Origin: Mycobacterium paraseoulense
GTDB lineage: Bacteria > Actinomycetota > Actinomycetes > Mycobacteriales > Mycobacteriaceae
Assembly: GCF_010731655.1 (NCBI RefSeq)
Contig: NZ_AP022619.1
Span: 1,116,001 to 1,180,000, forward strand
DNA length: 64,000 bases
Direction: 5' to 3'
The notes beneath the pieces were generated by a model. It was not told the DNA's origin. It did no database searches and saw nothing but the letters and a program-made list of their open reading frames with translations. Each line of letters opens with the position of its first letter. Within the stretch, counting starts at the first letter, position 1. Below are positions 47,548-57,122 of the stretch, piece after piece. Position numbers and translations under genes: made by a program.

Positions 47548-47569
47548 CCCGGCCGCTTAGCTGCGGTGG
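47535..47569. terminator. Possible bidirectional terminator hairpin between rbpA and ppm1
   Basis: CCGCCGCGGC (47535-47544) can pair with GCTGCGGTGG (47560-47569) in RNA, ten pairs with two G-U wobbles and a 15-base loop. The stop codons of the convergent rbpA and ppm1 genes flank or lie within the loop. There is no U-tract, as is common for mycobacterial hairpins. Confidence 0.4.
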
Positions 47570-48351
47570 TCGGCGCGCTGGGTGCCGGCGCGGGTCTTGC
47601 GCCCCTCGATGCCCCAGCGGGTGACCTTGACCAGGGCCTCGCGGATGTTCGATCCGCTCATCTTCGAGACGCCGAGTTCACGTTCGGTGAAGGTGATCGG
47701 CACCTCGGCAATGACGAAGCCGTTGCACACGGTGCGCCAGGTCAGGTCGATCTGGAAGCAATAGCCCTTGGAGTCCACCGCGTCGAGACCGATCGCTTCG
47801 AGGACTTCGCGCCGGTAGGCGCGGTATCCGGCGGTGATGTCATGGACACCGATTCCCAGCGCTAGCCGCGCATAGGTGTTGGCCGTCCACGACAGCGCCC
47901 AGCGCCGCCACGGCCAATTCCGCACCGCCCCGCCTTCGACGTAGCGGGACCCGATGGCCAGATCGGCCCCGGCGTCGACGGCGTCCAGCAGGCGGTGCAG
48001 CTGTTCGGGAGCGTGGCTGCCGTCGGCGTCCATCTCCACCAGCACCGAGTAGTCGCGGCTCAGGCCCCAGGCGAAGCCGGCCAGATACGCCGCGCCCAGC
48101 CCGTCCTTGGCGGTGCGGTGCATCACGTGGGTGCGACCGGCGTCGGCGGCCGCAAGTTCCTCGGCGAGCTCACCGGTGCCGTCGGGACTGCTGTCGTCGA
48201 CGATGAGCAGGTGCACGTGCGGGCACGCGTCCTTCAGGCGCCGGTGGATCACCGGCAGGTTCTCCCGCTCGTTGTAGGTGGGGATGATCACCAGGACGCG
48301 CTCGCTGGGACGACTTCCCGGATCCCGGGGCGCCGGCTGGCCGGTGGTCAT
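47557..48351 (-). CDS. ppm1: Polyprenol monophosphomannose synthase
   Basis: This 264-residue family-2 glycosyltransferase starts with [20 protein letters not shown]. It has the nucleotide-binding [10 protein letters not shown] and the metal-binding [14 protein letters not shown]. It transfers mannose from GDP-mannose to polyprenyl phosphate, giving the donor used for lipomannan, lipoarabinomannan and protein mannosylation. There are no strong membrane helices. In M. tuberculosis this domain is fused behind the lipoprotein N-acyltransferase in one protein. Here it is a separate gene whose ATG overlaps the lnt stop by four bases. Confidence 0.95.
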   Translation of the reverse strand: MTTGQPAPRDPGSRPSERVLVIIPTYNERENLPVIHRRLKDACPHVHLLIVDDSSPDGTGELAEELAAADAGRTHVMHRTAKDGLGAAYLAGFAWGLSRDYSVLVEMDADGSHAPEQLHRLLDAVDAGADLAIGSRYVEGGAVRNWPWRRWALSWTANTYARLALGIGVHDITAGYRAYRREVLEAIGLDAVDSKGYCFQIDLTWRTVCNGFVIAEVPITFTERELGVSKMSGSNIREALVKVTRWGIEGRKTRAGTQRADHRS

Positions 48352-50417
48352 GTAGCTCCTCTGTGTCGCCCGAAATTACGCGACGGTCGTCGGCCGCCCT
48401 CGTGGAGCGGAGTGTAGTCACCGCCGTCATCCGGCGGCGTCTGGTCCCCGCCCTCGTCGGGCGGACCGGCCGAGTCGGCCTCGGCGGGTGGGGTTGCGGC
48501 CGGCGGCGGGCCGGCGTCTGGGGATTCGTCCGGGGCCTCGGAACCCCGCCGAATCGGACGCGGGAACCATCCATTGTGCCGTATCCCCGCCAGGATGGCC
48601 GCGCCGGCCGCCGCGACCAGAAACCACTGCAGCAGCGGACCCCAGCGAGTTGCCGGCGTCAGTTTCGTCTTCAGGCGTACCTGGATGTCCAGGTAATCGG
48701 GCTGAAAGAAGTCCGTGCGCACCAGCTCGGCGCCGTCCGGCGCGATCACCGCGCTGATCCCGGTGGTGCCGGCGACCACCACGTATCGGTCGTGCTCGAC
48801 AGCACGCACCTTGGCGAATCCCAGCTGCTGTTCGCTCATGGTCTTGTTGAAGGTGGCGTTGTTGCTCGGGACGGCCAGCAACTGGGCGCCGTTGCGGACC
48901 GCCTTGCGCGGGACGCGGTCGAAGATCACCTCCCAGCAGGTGGCGACCCCCACCGGAACCCCCGCGATGTGCACGACGTCCCGGCCCGGGCGGGGCACCA
49001 TGTTCCCGGCGCGGTCGGCGTAGCCGGAAAGATGCTTGAACAGCCACGGCATCGGCAGGTATTCGCCGAATGGCTGCACGATTTCCTTGTCGTGCCGATC
49101 GGCGGGTCCGGTGGACGGATTCCACACGATCATGGTGTTGGTGTACTGCGGATTCTCCGGCGGGCTGCCGGGCAGCTCCGACACGGTGCCGATCAGGATT
49201 GGCGCCCCGACCGCGGTCGCGGCCTGCGATATCTCCAGCGCGGCGTCGACGTTGGCCAGTGGGTCGATGTCCGAGGAGTCCTCCGGCCAAATGACGAATT
49301 GCGGTTGCGGCGCCTGGCCCGCGCGCACGTCCTCCGCCAGCCGCAGGGTTTCGCGCACGTGGTTGTCGAGCACCGCCCGGCGCTGGGCGTTGAAGTCGAG
49401 GCCGAGCCGCGGCACGTTGCCCTGCACCACCGCGACGGTGACCGACGGCTCGCCGCCGGACCCGGTGCCGGCGTGCCGAACCTGCGGCCAGACGACGACG
49501 CACGCGAACATCACCAGGCAGATGCACACGCCCGGGAGCACCACCGCGGGCGGTGTCGCAGCGGCGTCGGCCGGTTCGCGCCCGCGACGCGCCGCCTGGC
49601 TGGTGTGCCACCACTTCACGATCTCGAGCTCGATGGCGGTCGCGCTGAATCCCACCAGCACGATCGCCATGGAGAGCAGCGCGGCGCCCCCGAGCTGGGC
49701 CAACGGCAAGAAGGGTCCCTGCGCTTGACCGAACGCCACCGACCCCCACGGGAAGCCGCCGAACGGGACGATCGACTTCAGCCACTCCTGGGCCGTCCAC
49801 ACCAGCGCGAACCAGACGGGCCAGCCCGGCAGCCGGCGCACGACCACGGCGCACAGGCCGAACATGGCGGGGAACAGCGCACACGTCATCGCCAGCACCA
49901 CCCAGGGCACGGCACCCACGAGCATGCTGATCCACGGCAGCAGCGGCAGATAGAAGGCCAACCCGAAGAGGAAGCCGTAGCCCAACCCACCCGCCGGCGT
50001 GGTCGCCGGGTGCTTGAGCACCCACGCCAGTAGCGCGGCCGCGACGACCGCGCCCCACCACCAGTTCAGCGACGGGAAGCTGGCGAACAGCAGCGCGCCG
50101 CCCGCCACCGCGCACGCCAACCGGGGCAGCCGCGGCACCGTGGCGGCCCCGAGGGCCGGCAGCCGCGCGAACACCCGGCGCCCCACGGCCCCCATCCGGT
50201 CCGTCGGCGGCGCGCCGCCGGCTTGCGGGGCGGCGGCGCCGTCGTCGGCTGGCTCGGCGCCGGGTTCGGGCCCCGGCAGGACGGTGGCCGGCTCGTCGTC
50301 GCGCTCCGATTCGGCCTCGTCGCTGATCGGGTCGGTGTCGGGGTGCGCCGCGAGGACGTCCTCCACCGGATCGAGCGGGTCGGGACGGTCCTTTCCGCCG
50401 AACCATTCCCTAGCCAT
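48348..50417 (-). CDS. lnt: Apolipoprotein N-acyltransferase
   Basis: Starting at the ATG at 50417 ([16 protein letters not shown]) the protein has 689 residues. An acidic, Pro/Ala-rich N-terminal extension of about 90 residues comes first. Several membrane helices follow ([20 protein letters not shown] onward), then a nitrilase-fold domain with the Glu-Lys-Cys triad: [22 protein letters not shown] and [12 protein letters not shown] last membrane helix and a 70-residue disordered Pro/Asp-rich tail end the protein. Lnt adds the third acyl chain to lipoproteins in the membrane. It starts inside the end of the amidohydrolase gene (eight-base overlap) and overlaps ppm1 by four bases. Confidence 0.94.
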   Translation of the reverse strand: MAREWFGGKDRPDPLDPVEDVLAAHPDTDPISDEAESERDDEPATVLPGPEPGAEPADDGAAAPQAGGAPPTDRMGAVGRRVFARLPALGAATVPRLPRLACAVAGGALLFASFPSLNWWWGAVVAAALLAWVLKHPATTPAGGLGYGFLFGLAFYLPLLPWISMLVGAVPWVVLAMTCALFPAMFGLCAVVVRRLPGWPVWFALVWTAQEWLKSIVPFGGFPWGSVAFGQAQGPFLPLAQLGGAALLSMAIVLVGFSATAIELEIVKWWHTSQAARRGREPADAAATPPAVVLPGVCICLVMFACVVVWPQVRHAGTGSGGEPSVTVAVVQGNVPRLGLDFNAQRRAVLDNHVRETLRLAEDVRAGQAPQPQFVIWPEDSSDIDPLANVDAALEISQAATAVGAPILIGTVSELPGSPPENPQYTNTMIVWNPSTGPADRHDKEIVQPFGEYLPMPWLFKHLSGYADRAGNMVPRPGRDVVHIAGVPVGVATCWEVIFDRVPRKAVRNGAQLLAVPSNNATFNKTMSEQQLGFAKVRAVEHDRYVVVAGTTGISAVIAPDGAELVRTDFFQPDYLDIQVRLKTKLTPATRWGPLLQWFLVAAAGAAILAGIRHNGWFPRPIRRGSEAPDESPDAGPPPAATPPAEADSAGPPDEGGDQTPPDDGGDYTPLHEGGRRPSRNFGRHRGAT

Positions 50418-52014
50418 GGATGACAGCGCCCCGATGCACCGTTCGACGGCAGCGTGGCAGGGTGTCGGTCGGGCCCAGGCGCGGCAGGGCCGGCACCCTG
50501 GCGCGGGGGTCGGTCGACCAGCGCGCGACGGCGTCGCGGGGTGCGTGGACGTCCAGGGGACCCGCGTCCCAGACGGCGTAGGAGGCCGGTGCGCCGGGCA
50601 CCAGCGTTCCCGTCTTGCCGTCGTGGACGCCGGCGGCCCGCCAGCCGCCACGGGTCGCGGCGGCGAACGCGGCCCGCGCTGAGATCGCGCTGCCCGGGGT
50701 GTGATGGTTGACCGCCGCGCACACGCTCGCCCACGGGTCGAGGCCCGTTACCGGCGCGTCGGAACCTAGCGCGAGGGGCACGCCTTGCGATGCTAACAGC
50801 GCCAGCGGGTTGAGCTGACTGCCTCGGTGGGCGCCGAGGCGGCGCGCGTACATGCCTTCGGTCCCGCCCCACAACGCGTCGAAGTTGGGCTGCACGCTAG
50901 CGATGACGCCCCACTGGCCCAGCTGGGCGGCCTGCTCGGCGGTGACCATTTCCAGGTGCTCGAGGCGGTGCCCGCACCGGGCGACGGCCACCGGCCCGAG
51001 CTGGGCGACCACGCGTTCGAAGGCGGTGACCACCACCGTCACGGCGGCGTCGCCGATGACATGGAAGCCGGCGGTCACCTCCGCTTCAGTGCAGGCCCGC
51101 ACATGCGCCTCGATGGCGTCGGGGTCCAGATAGCAGGTGCCGAGCCGGTCCGCGGCGTCGGCGTACGGCTCGTGCAGCCAGGCGGTGCGTGATCCGAGGG
51201 CGCCGTCGACGAACAGGTCGCCGGCCAGCCCGCGCGCCCCGGTCTGCTCGATCAGCGCGCGTGCCCGTGCGGGCGTGCTCACCGCCTCACCCCAGTAGCC
51301 GGTCACCTCGACACCGTGATCGAGGGACCGCAGCCGCAGCCAGTCGTCCAGCCCGCCGATATCGGGCCCGGCGCATTCGTGCACCGCGACGATCCCGGCC
51401 GCCGCGGCGGCCCGCAGGGCGGCCGCGCGCGCGTCGGTCAGCTGGCCGGGCGTCAACAGTTCGCGGGCGACGGCGCGGACCAGGTGGTGAGCGTCGCCGG
51501 TGAGCGGCCGGTCGGCTGCGAAGCCGGCCGCCGCCGGTAGGTCCGCGACCAGCCGGCGCAACCCCGTCGAGGCGAGCGCGGAGTGGACGTCGATCCTGGA
51601 CAGATAGGCCGGCCGGTCGCCGAGGACGGCATCGAGGTCGGCGGTGTCCGGCGGACGGTTCTCGGGCCACGACGACTCGTCCCAGCCGTGCCCCCACACG
51701 GGTCGGTCAGGGTGGGCGGCCGCGTAGTCGGCGACCGTCTGGAGGCAGTGCGCCCGCGAACGCGCCGCGCGTAGGTCCAGCCCGCTGAGCGTCAGGCCGG
51801 TCGCTGTCAGATGGATGTGGCTGTCGACGAACCCCGGCGCCACGAAGCCCCCGTCCAGGTCCTCGATCTCGGCGCCGGGAAACAGGCCGCGGCCGACCTC
51901 ATCGCCGCCCAGCCACGCGACGACGTCGCCCCGCACCGCCATGGCGGTGGCGTCGGGATGGGTCGGGCTGTACACCCGGCCGTTGACCAGCAGGGTGGTG
52001 GACGTCTCGCTCAC
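50410..52014 (-). CDS. Amidohydrolase family 3 protein, YtcJ-like (Rv2052c homologue)
   Basis: This 534-residue protein has the amidohydrolase metal motif FVDSHIHLT near residue 62. Further metal-site candidates are [21 protein letters not shown] and [10 protein letters not shown], and the late aspartate lies in [11 protein letters not shown]. The layout is that of the YtcJ/AepA group, which hydrolyse N-acyl or amide bonds of small molecules in the cytoplasm. It is upstream of lnt in the same orientation and overlaps it, as expected for a conserved operon. The substrate is unknown. Confidence 0.9.
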   Translation of the reverse strand: MSETSTTLLVNGRVYSPTHPDATAMAVRGDVVAWLGGDEVGRGLFPGAEIEDLDGGFVAPGFVDSHIHLTATGLTLSGLDLRAARSRAHCLQTVADYAAAHPDRPVWGHGWDESSWPENRPPDTADLDAVLGDRPAYLSRIDVHSALASTGLRRLVADLPAAAGFAADRPLTGDAHHLVRAVARELLTPGQLTDARAAALRAAAAAGIVAVHECAGPDIGGLDDWLRLRSLDHGVEVTGYWGEAVSTPARARALIEQTGARGLAGDLFVDGALGSRTAWLHEPYADAADRLGTCYLDPDAIEAHVRACTEAEVTAGFHVIGDAAVTVVVTAFERVVAQLGPVAVARCGHRLEHLEMVTAEQAAQLGQWGVIASVQPNFDALWGGTEGMYARRLGAHRGSQLNPLALLASQGVPLALGSDAPVTGLDPWASVCAAVNHHTPGSAISARAAFAAATRGGWRAAGVHDGKTGTLVPGAPASYAVWDAGPLDVHAPRDAVARWSTDPRARVPALPRLGPTDTLPRCRRTVHRGAVIHG

Positions 52015-52046
52015 AGGGCAAAACTACGTGTGCCGGCGGGAAGTGT

Positions 52047-52595
52047 TCAGTCCCAGGCGGGCCGCCCCGGGTACCCGCCGCGCACCGGCTCGGTGGGCAG
52101 GGCGGGCGGGCGGATGTCCCGGACGTCGACGACCTCGCCCTCGATGTAGCCGTCGAGGTAGCCGTCACCCGCGGCCGCGCCACGGTGACGCACGCCGGCA
52201 CCGAACAGCGTGGTCTCGGCGAGCAGCGGCATCCGCCGCCGCAGGCCGCGCATCGCGAGCGCGGCCAACCCCGGGCCGACGGCCGACCGGACGGGCCGCA
52301 CCAGCAACAAGAGCCCCAACACGGTGGTGACCGGTCCGGGTATCAGAACCAGCAGGGCGCCCAGCGTCACCAATGTCCCGTCCCGCACCGCGGCGCGCGA
52401 CTCGGCGAGACCGGACCGCAGGTGGCCGACCTGGCGGAGCAGGTGCGAGCCCGTCATCGGCACCAAAAGCACCCAGCCGAGCACGAAACTGCCCACCAGC
52501 GCCAGCAGCGTCCAACCCCACCCGATCGTCGATACCAGGGCGATGACCGCCGCCAGCTCGACGACGGCGTAGACCAGAAACAGCCGTGACAACAT
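52047..52595 (-). CDS. fxsA: FxsA-family membrane protein
   Basis: I start it at the ATG at 52595 (MLSRLFLVYAVVELAAVIAL), giving 182 residues. Four hydrophobic segments include WGWTLLALVGSFVLGWVLLV and GTLVTLGALLVLIPGPVTTV, the latter matching the FxsA signature GxLLxxPGxxTD in simplified form. The tail is Gly/Asp/Pro-rich and cytoplasmic. FxsA in E. coli affects exclusion of phage T7; the mycobacterial role is unknown. It lies 32 bases upstream of the amidohydrolase gene in the same orientation and matches Rv2053c by position. Confidence 0.88.
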   Translation of the reverse strand: MLSRLFLVYAVVELAAVIALVSTIGWGWTLLALVGSFVLGWVLLVPMTGSHLLRQVGHLRSGLAESRAAVRDGTLVTLGALLVLIPGPVTTVLGLLLLVRPVRSAVGPGLAALAMRGLRRRMPLLAETTLFGAGVRHRGAAAGDGYLDGYIEGEVVDVRDIRPPALPTEPVRGGYPGRPAWD

Positions 52596-52668
52596 GTCAC
52601 GCCAACGTGCGCCGGCCAAGCCGAAGTTCCCATGGTGGTGTCCGGGCCGATTGCAGTTAGATGACGCT

Positions 52669-53379
52669 ATGACCACGATTGAGATCGACACGCCCGACGG
52701 ACCGATCGACGCGCTGCTGGACCTGCCCTCGGGTCAGGGCCCGTGGCCCGGTGTGGTGGTGATCCACGACGCGTTCGGATACGGCCGGGACAAGGAGTCG
52801 ACGAACAAGCGCATCGCCCAGGCCGGTTACCTGGCGATCACTCCGAACATGTACGCGCGGGGCGGGCGCATCCGCTGTATCACCAGGGTCATGAAGGAGC
52901 TGCAGACGCAGCGCGGCCGCGCCCTCGACGACATCGTGGCCGCCCGCGATCACCTGAAAGCCATGCCCCAATGTTCCGGCCAGGTCGGCATCGCGGGCTT
53001 CTGCATGGGCGGCCAGTTCGCGCTGGTGATGTCGCCCAAGGGTTTCGGCGCCTCCGCGCCGTTCTACGGTGCTCCCCTGCCCCGCAACCTCGACAGGACA
53101 CTCGACGGGGCGTGCCCGATCGTGGCCAGCTTCGGCGCCCGCGACCCGCTGGGCCGGGGTGCGCCCGAGAAGCTGCAAGAGGTGGTCGCCCGCAAGAACA
53201 TCACCGCCGACGTGAAGGTCTATCCCGGCGTCGGTCACAGCTTTGCCAACGAATTGCCCGCTCAGCCGCTGCTTCGGATCACCGGTTTCGGCTACGACCG
53301 GGCGGCCACCGAGGACGCGTGGAGCCGGGTCTTCGCGTTCTTCGGCGAACATCTGGCGGCGGGGTCGACGACGACGTAG
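52669..53379 (+). CDS. Dienelactone hydrolase family protein (Rv2054 homologue)
   Basis: This 236-residue alpha/beta hydrolase has the dienelactone-hydrolase features. The oxyanion region is VVVIHDAFGYG, the nucleophile is a cysteine in GFCMGG near residue 110, the aspartate lies in FGARDPLG and the histidine in GVGHSFAN. Family members open lactones or cleave small esters. The start was set at the ATG at 52669, which keeps the usual length. It is divergent from fxsA over 73 bases and converges on the DJ-1-like gene with five bases between. Confidence 0.92.
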   Translation: MTTIEIDTPDGPIDALLDLPSGQGPWPGVVVIHDAFGYGRDKESTNKRIAQAGYLAITPNMYARGGRIRCITRVMKELQTQRGRALDDIVAARDHLKAMPQCSGQVGIAGFCMGGQFALVMSPKGFGASAPFYGAPLPRNLDRTLDGACPIVASFGARDPLGRGAPEKLQEVVARKNITADVKVYPGVGHSFANELPAQPLLRITGFGYDRAATEDAWSRVFAFFGEHLAAGSTTT

Positions 53380-53384
53380 TTGCC

Positions 53385-54239
53385 TCAGTTGAGTTTTCGC
53401 GACAGGACCGTCGCGAAGGTGTGAGTGTCACCCGGCCAGCGCGCCGACACGTAGTTGCCGTCGACGACGACGAACGCCGGCCGCGAGTCCGTCGCGGTGT
53501 CGCGCGCCATGCCGGAGGTCTTGCGCCGCCAGTCCGGTGAACCGCGCACCACATCGCGAAAATCCATCGGATCTTCAAGTGCGCGAGTCACTTCCGCCTG
53601 CACCGACATGTAACCGCCGGGCTGGCCGGGTTCCTCGGTGTAGGTGCGATAGTAGTTGCGGTCCCAGAATCGGGTGACGCGCGTCAACCGCCACGCCAGG
53701 CGCTCCATCGCCCACGTCAGGGCGGTGGTCTTGCGCCCGTAGAGCACCGAGCGGCCCGTTTCCGGGTCGACGCTGCGGGCGGCGAGCAGTACACCGTGAC
53801 AGATGGCGGCGACGACGCTACCGCTTTTGAAGGCTGCTACCACGAGCCGGTGCAGGATGTCGCTGTCGATGTAGCTGCGCATTCCGCGGGCGCGATGCCC
53901 GCCGGGCAGCAGCAGCGCATCGATGCCGCCGAGGCCGGCTTGGGCCCACGCGATCGGATGCTGAAACTCGTTCGACGCCAACATGTCCCGGTATGCACAG
54001 CGCCCGTCCTTATTCGCGCGCAACATTAGCCCGATGACCGGGACGACGCCCAGCAGCGGCAGGGCGGACCACATGTCCAGGCCGCGACCGCTCACCATGA
54101 TGTCGTCGGCCGCCCCGGGCGACCCGCTTTCGGTGGCGAAGACCACCCGATGACCGTTGTCGGTCAGGACGCGCCAGCTGACGGCCACCTCGGTGGGGTC
54201 GAAGTCGCGATCGGGGATCGGGATGAGGACGGTGCCCAT
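53385..54239 (-). CDS. DJ-1/PfpI-like class I glutamine amidotransferase-fold protein
   Basis: This 284-residue protein begins TVLIPIPDRDFDPTEVAVSW and has the nucleophile-elbow region VVAAICHGVLLAAR with its cysteine near residue 145. GGIDALLLPGGHRARGMRS precedes it. These are features of the large PfpI/DJ-1 superfamily, including intracellular proteases and glyoxalase-III-type enzymes. The C-terminal extension contains several Arg/Tyr-rich stretches (RFWDRNYYRTYTEEPG). In M. tuberculosis this position is taken by the alternative ribosomal-protein cluster, so the gene may be an insertion or a replacement. Confidence 0.82.
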   Translation of the reverse strand: MGTVLIPIPDRDFDPTEVAVSWRVLTDNGHRVVFATESGSPGAADDIMVSGRGLDMWSALPLLGVVPVIGLMLRANKDGRCAYRDMLASNEFQHPIAWAQAGLGGIDALLLPGGHRARGMRSYIDSDILHRLVVAAFKSGSVVAAICHGVLLAARSVDPETGRSVLYGRKTTALTWAMERLAWRLTRVTRFWDRNYYRTYTEEPGQPGGYMSVQAEVTRALEDPMDFRDVVRGSPDWRRKTSGMARDTATDSRPAFVVVDGNYVSARWPGDTHTFATVLSRKLN

Positions 54240-54244
54240 GGGCC

Positions 54245-54631
54245 CTATGTGGCGGCCACTTTGAGTTCCAGGCCGACGTTGTTCTCCATGCCGCCGCGCA
54301 GCTTGCTGAACAAGTTGAACACTTTGCCCACGATGCCGTACCGACGCCCGATCGCGTCGTAGACGGCCGCGGTCTGCGACTTGTCGAGGATGGCGGCGGT
54401 GCCTTCGACGGCCTCACTGGTCGGGCGGCCCTGCATGGTGCAGGTGGCCAGCGTGACCCGGGGGGTGTTGCGGATCCGCTTGACCTTCCACGACTTTTCT
54501 CCGGTGATGACCAGCAGCCGGTCCCCCTCTGCGGCGGCCCAGATCGGCGTCGGCTTGGGCTTGCCGTCCCTGGTGAAGGTGGTCAGCAGGATGTATTGCG
54601 CCTTGGCGAGATCGGCGAAGGTGGGCGTCAC
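54245..54631 (-). CDS. PPOX-class F420-dependent protein (Rv2061c homologue)
   Basis: This 128-residue protein has the split-barrel fold of pyridoxamine-5'-phosphate-oxidase-like proteins. Typical segments are KAQYILLTTFTRDGKPKPTP, ITGEKSWKVKRIRNTPRVTL and RPTSEAVEGTAAIL. Mycobacterial members commonly bind coenzyme F420 or act on biliverdin- or quinone-like compounds. It lies five bases downstream of the DJ-1-like gene start on the same strand and is probably first in that pair. Its match to Rv2061c anchors synteny toward cobN. Confidence 0.85.
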   Translation of the reverse strand: MTPTFADLAKAQYILLTTFTRDGKPKPTPIWAAAEGDRLLVITGEKSWKVKRIRNTPRVTLATCTMQGRPTSEAVEGTAAILDKSQTAAVYDAIGRRYGIVGKVFNLFSKLRGGMENNVGLELKVAAT

Positions 54632-54695
54632 GGTGCCAACCTACTCGCGCACATTGCATTCTCGGCAGTCAGCTGCGATAGTCGGCTCATTAACT

Positions 54696-54710
54696 GAAAA
54701 CAATATTTTC
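54696..54710. promoter_or_regulatory. AT-rich palindromic operator candidate
   Basis: GAAAACAATATTTTC has perfect five-base arms (GAAAA/TTTTC) around CAATA. It is set in an AT-rich island 40 bases before the first gene of the DUF1214-sulfotransferase-TetR-SDR operon. Its size and symmetry fit a TetR-type operator. The TetR gene at 57123 in the same operon is the natural candidate. Confidence 0.45.
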
Positions 54711-54749
54711 GTTTAAGGGCTCTTCAACTCCGACCGAGCGGGGAAACGC

Positions 54750-55976
54750 GTGGGCGCTCCGAGGAAGACGATGGCGTGGCTGCCGTTTTCAATCGCCGAG
54801 GCAGCGCTGGCGGGATCCGACGGCGGTGATCTGGATCTGGGGCTGGCGTGGGCGTATCTGCAGGACCGACTCCGCGAAGCCGCCCGGGTGGTGGAGTCCG
54901 ACGCGGCGAGTCGAAATCGGGTCGATCTCGCCGCAGGAATGCGGCATCTGCTGGTGCTGCTCACCGTGGGCATCGACGAGGTGTTGCGGTTCGACCCCGA
55001 TCCGAACCTGTGCGTCCAGCGCACCAGCACGGACGACATCGTCACCTGGGGAATGGAGTGTCCGGATTGCCTCTACACCCGCGCGGTGCTGCGAGGCGGG
55101 GAGAGTTACCGACTGTTCGGCAACCGGGGCACCGCCCGCTACGTCGGGCTGCAGACGATGAACGGCATCGCGGCAACCGCGAACGAACTGGTCGACGAGC
55201 TCGAGGTGGACCCTGACGGCAATTTTGAAGTGGTGCTGTCGGTTGATGAGCGACCGGGAAATTGGATGCGGATAGCAGGCGACCATCCCACGCTGACGGT
55301 TCGGCACTTCTTCTACGACTGGGACACCGAAGTCGCATCTTCGCTGCACATCGAGCGGCTCGGCGACGCGGTGGATGCTCACGGGCCTGCGGTCGGCGCG
55401 GACGCTGCGCTATCGAGGCAGCTCGTGGCCCTCGGCGACTTCGTCGAAGACAACTTGGCGTTCTTCCTGCAGTTCGGTGCCGCCGCGCCGACCAACGGCT
55501 TCCTGCCCCCGATCGATCGCACTGACATCGGTGCCGCGGCAGAGAACCGGCCGGTAATAGGTCGCTGGGAGCTGCAGCCCGACGAGGCGCTCATCGTCGA
55601 AGTGAAACCACCCCAAGGAATCTATTGGAGCTTTTCGATCGGCAACCCGTGGTGGGAGACCATCCACTACGGGCGTCACCAGTCCAGCTTGAACGCCCAT
55701 CAGGCAGCGGTGGATTCCGACGGCCAGGTGCGGGTGGTGCTGTGTGAGGCTGACCCCGGGGTCGCCAATTGGCTCGACACCGCCGGCCATAGCAACGGCC
55801 CGATCATTCTGCGCTGCGTGCGCACCGAAACGGCGCCCACACCGACGACCCGAGTCGTGCCGCACGACAACATTCATGCGGAGTTGCCGCCGGACACCAC
55901 CAACGTCACTCCCGAAGAGCGCCGGTCCGTCCTCGCGGCGCGTCGCCGGGCCGTGCGCGAAAGGTTCGAACGGTGA
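54750..55976 (+). CDS. DUF1214-domain protein
   Basis: This protein has 408 residues from the GTG at 54750, or 401 from an ATG at 54771. The N-terminal half has TSTDDIVTWGMECPDCLYTR and SYRLFGNRGTARYVGLQTMN. The C-terminal half (FSIGNPWWETIHYGRHQSSL) matches the DUF1214 domain, which frequently occurs in mycobacterial and proteobacterial catabolic clusters. No catalytic residues are established for the family. It is the first gene of a four-gene rightward operon and overlaps the sulfotransferase start by four bases. Confidence 0.8.
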   Translation: MGAPRKTMAWLPFSIAEAALAGSDGGDLDLGLAWAYLQDRLREAARVVESDAASRNRVDLAAGMRHLLVLLTVGIDEVLRFDPDPNLCVQRTSTDDIVTWGMECPDCLYTRAVLRGGESYRLFGNRGTARYVGLQTMNGIAATANELVDELEVDPDGNFEVVLSVDERPGNWMRIAGDHPTLTVRHFFYDWDTEVASSLHIERLGDAVDAHGPAVGADAALSRQLVALGDFVEDNLAFFLQFGAAAPTNGFLPPIDRTDIGAAAENRPVIGRWELQPDEALIVEVKPPQGIYWSFSIGNPWWETIHYGRHQSSLNAHQAAVDSDGQVRVVLCEADPGVANWLDTAGHSNGPIILRCVRTETAPTPTTRVVPHDNIHAELPPDTTNVTPEERRSVLAARRRAVRERFER

Positions 55977-57118
55977 TGTTCGACGCCGACCAGCTGGAAG
56001 ACGGCGCCCGTGCCGCAACAGGTCTCGAGGATTTCGGGTCTTCCTACTATCGCGAGGGGCTCGAGCGCATCGTCGATGCACTGAACACCGAGGCCGACCT
56101 CAACGACATCGGGCGGGTCATCCAGCACGCGACCATCAGTAACGCCCTGATTCAACGCCTCAAGATCGAGGACGCCTACAGCCGCCACCCCGAAATCAAC
56201 GACCAGGAGGTCGGCGGCCCCGTCTTCGTAATCGGCCTACCCCGCACGGGCACCACCGCGTTGAGCCAACTGGTGGCCGCGGACCCTCAATTCCGATCGC
56301 TCCGGATGTGGGAATCCCAGGCGCCCACCCCGCCGCCGGAAGCCGCCACCCAACATACCGATCCGCGGATCGCACAGGCCGAGGCCGGTCTGAAGATGCT
56401 CGACGAAATGTTCCCGTTGATGAAGACGCTGTACAACTCCGAGCCGACGGCCCCGACCGAGTGCCAGGACCTGATGGGAATGAGCTTTCGTACCTTCCAC
56501 TTTGACGGGGCGGTTCGCGCACCTCGGTATCTCGCGTGGCTGATGGACTGCGATATGCGCGAGACCTACATCTTTCACCGTCGGGTGCTCCAGCTGTTGC
56601 AGTGGCATTGCCCGCCGGTGCTCTGGCACCTCAAGACGCCCGTGCACATGTTTGCCCTCGATGCGCTCGTCGAGGCGTATCCCAACGCCAAATTCCTGTG
56701 GAGTCATCGCGATCCGGCGAAAGTGATGGGGTCGGTGTGCAGCCTGATCCGGTACGTCCGCAGCTGGAGCAGCGACCGCAATGATCCTCAGGAACTCGGC
56801 GCCGAGCAGGTCGACAGCTGGGTCGAAGCGGTCCGGCGGGCGATGGATTTCCGCGCCCGAATGGGCCATGAACGGTTCGCCGATGTCTCCTTCGCCGACT
56901 TGCAGACCGATCCGGTGCAGACCCTGCAAACCAGTTACCAGCGCCTGGGATTGAGGTTCACCCAGGCCACCGCGGACGCGGTCGGGCAGTGGGCCAAAGC
57001 GCATAAGCCCGGCTCCCGCGGCGCACACGACTACGACCTGGCCGACTACGGCCTGACACCCGAAGGCGTACGCGAGCGGTTTGCGGACTACCTCGCCGCC
57101 TACGATGCGACGGCCTGA
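55973..57118 (+). CDS. Sulfotransferase-family protein
   Basis: This 381-residue protein has the PAPS 5'-phosphosulfate loop VFVIGLPRTGTTALS near residue 81. The 3'-phosphate region is FLWSHRDPAKVMGSVCSLIR near residue 242. Both are diagnostic of sulfotransferase_3-type (Stf-like) enzymes abundant in mycobacteria. It would transfer sulfate from PAPS to a hydroxyl group of a lipid or steroid-like acceptor. The start may be GTG 55973 or the ATG directly after it. Context with a DUF1214 protein, a TetR regulator and an SDR suggests a small-molecule modification or degradation unit. Confidence 0.88.
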   Translation: MMFDADQLEDGARAATGLEDFGSSYYREGLERIVDALNTEADLNDIGRVIQHATISNALIQRLKIEDAYSRHPEINDQEVGGPVFVIGLPRTGTTALSQLVAADPQFRSLRMWESQAPTPPPEAATQHTDPRIAQAEAGLKMLDEMFPLMKTLYNSEPTAPTECQDLMGMSFRTFHFDGAVRAPRYLAWLMDCDMRETYIFHRRVLQLLQWHCPPVLWHLKTPVHMFALDALVEAYPNAKFLWSHRDPAKVMGSVCSLIRYVRSWSSDRNDPQELGAEQVDSWVEAVRRAMDFRARMGHERFADVSFADLQTDPVQTLQTSYQRLGLRFTQATADAVGQWAKAHKPGSRGAHDYDLADYGLTPEGVRERFADYLAAYDATA

Positions 57119-57122
57119 CCAC

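Noticed and set aside
48348..50651. Longer lnt reading frame starting at 50651
   Set aside because: The extra N-terminus is Arg/Pro/Thr-rich antisense-like sequence overlapping the amidohydrolase gene by 240 bases; the ATG at 50417 gives the usual short overlap.
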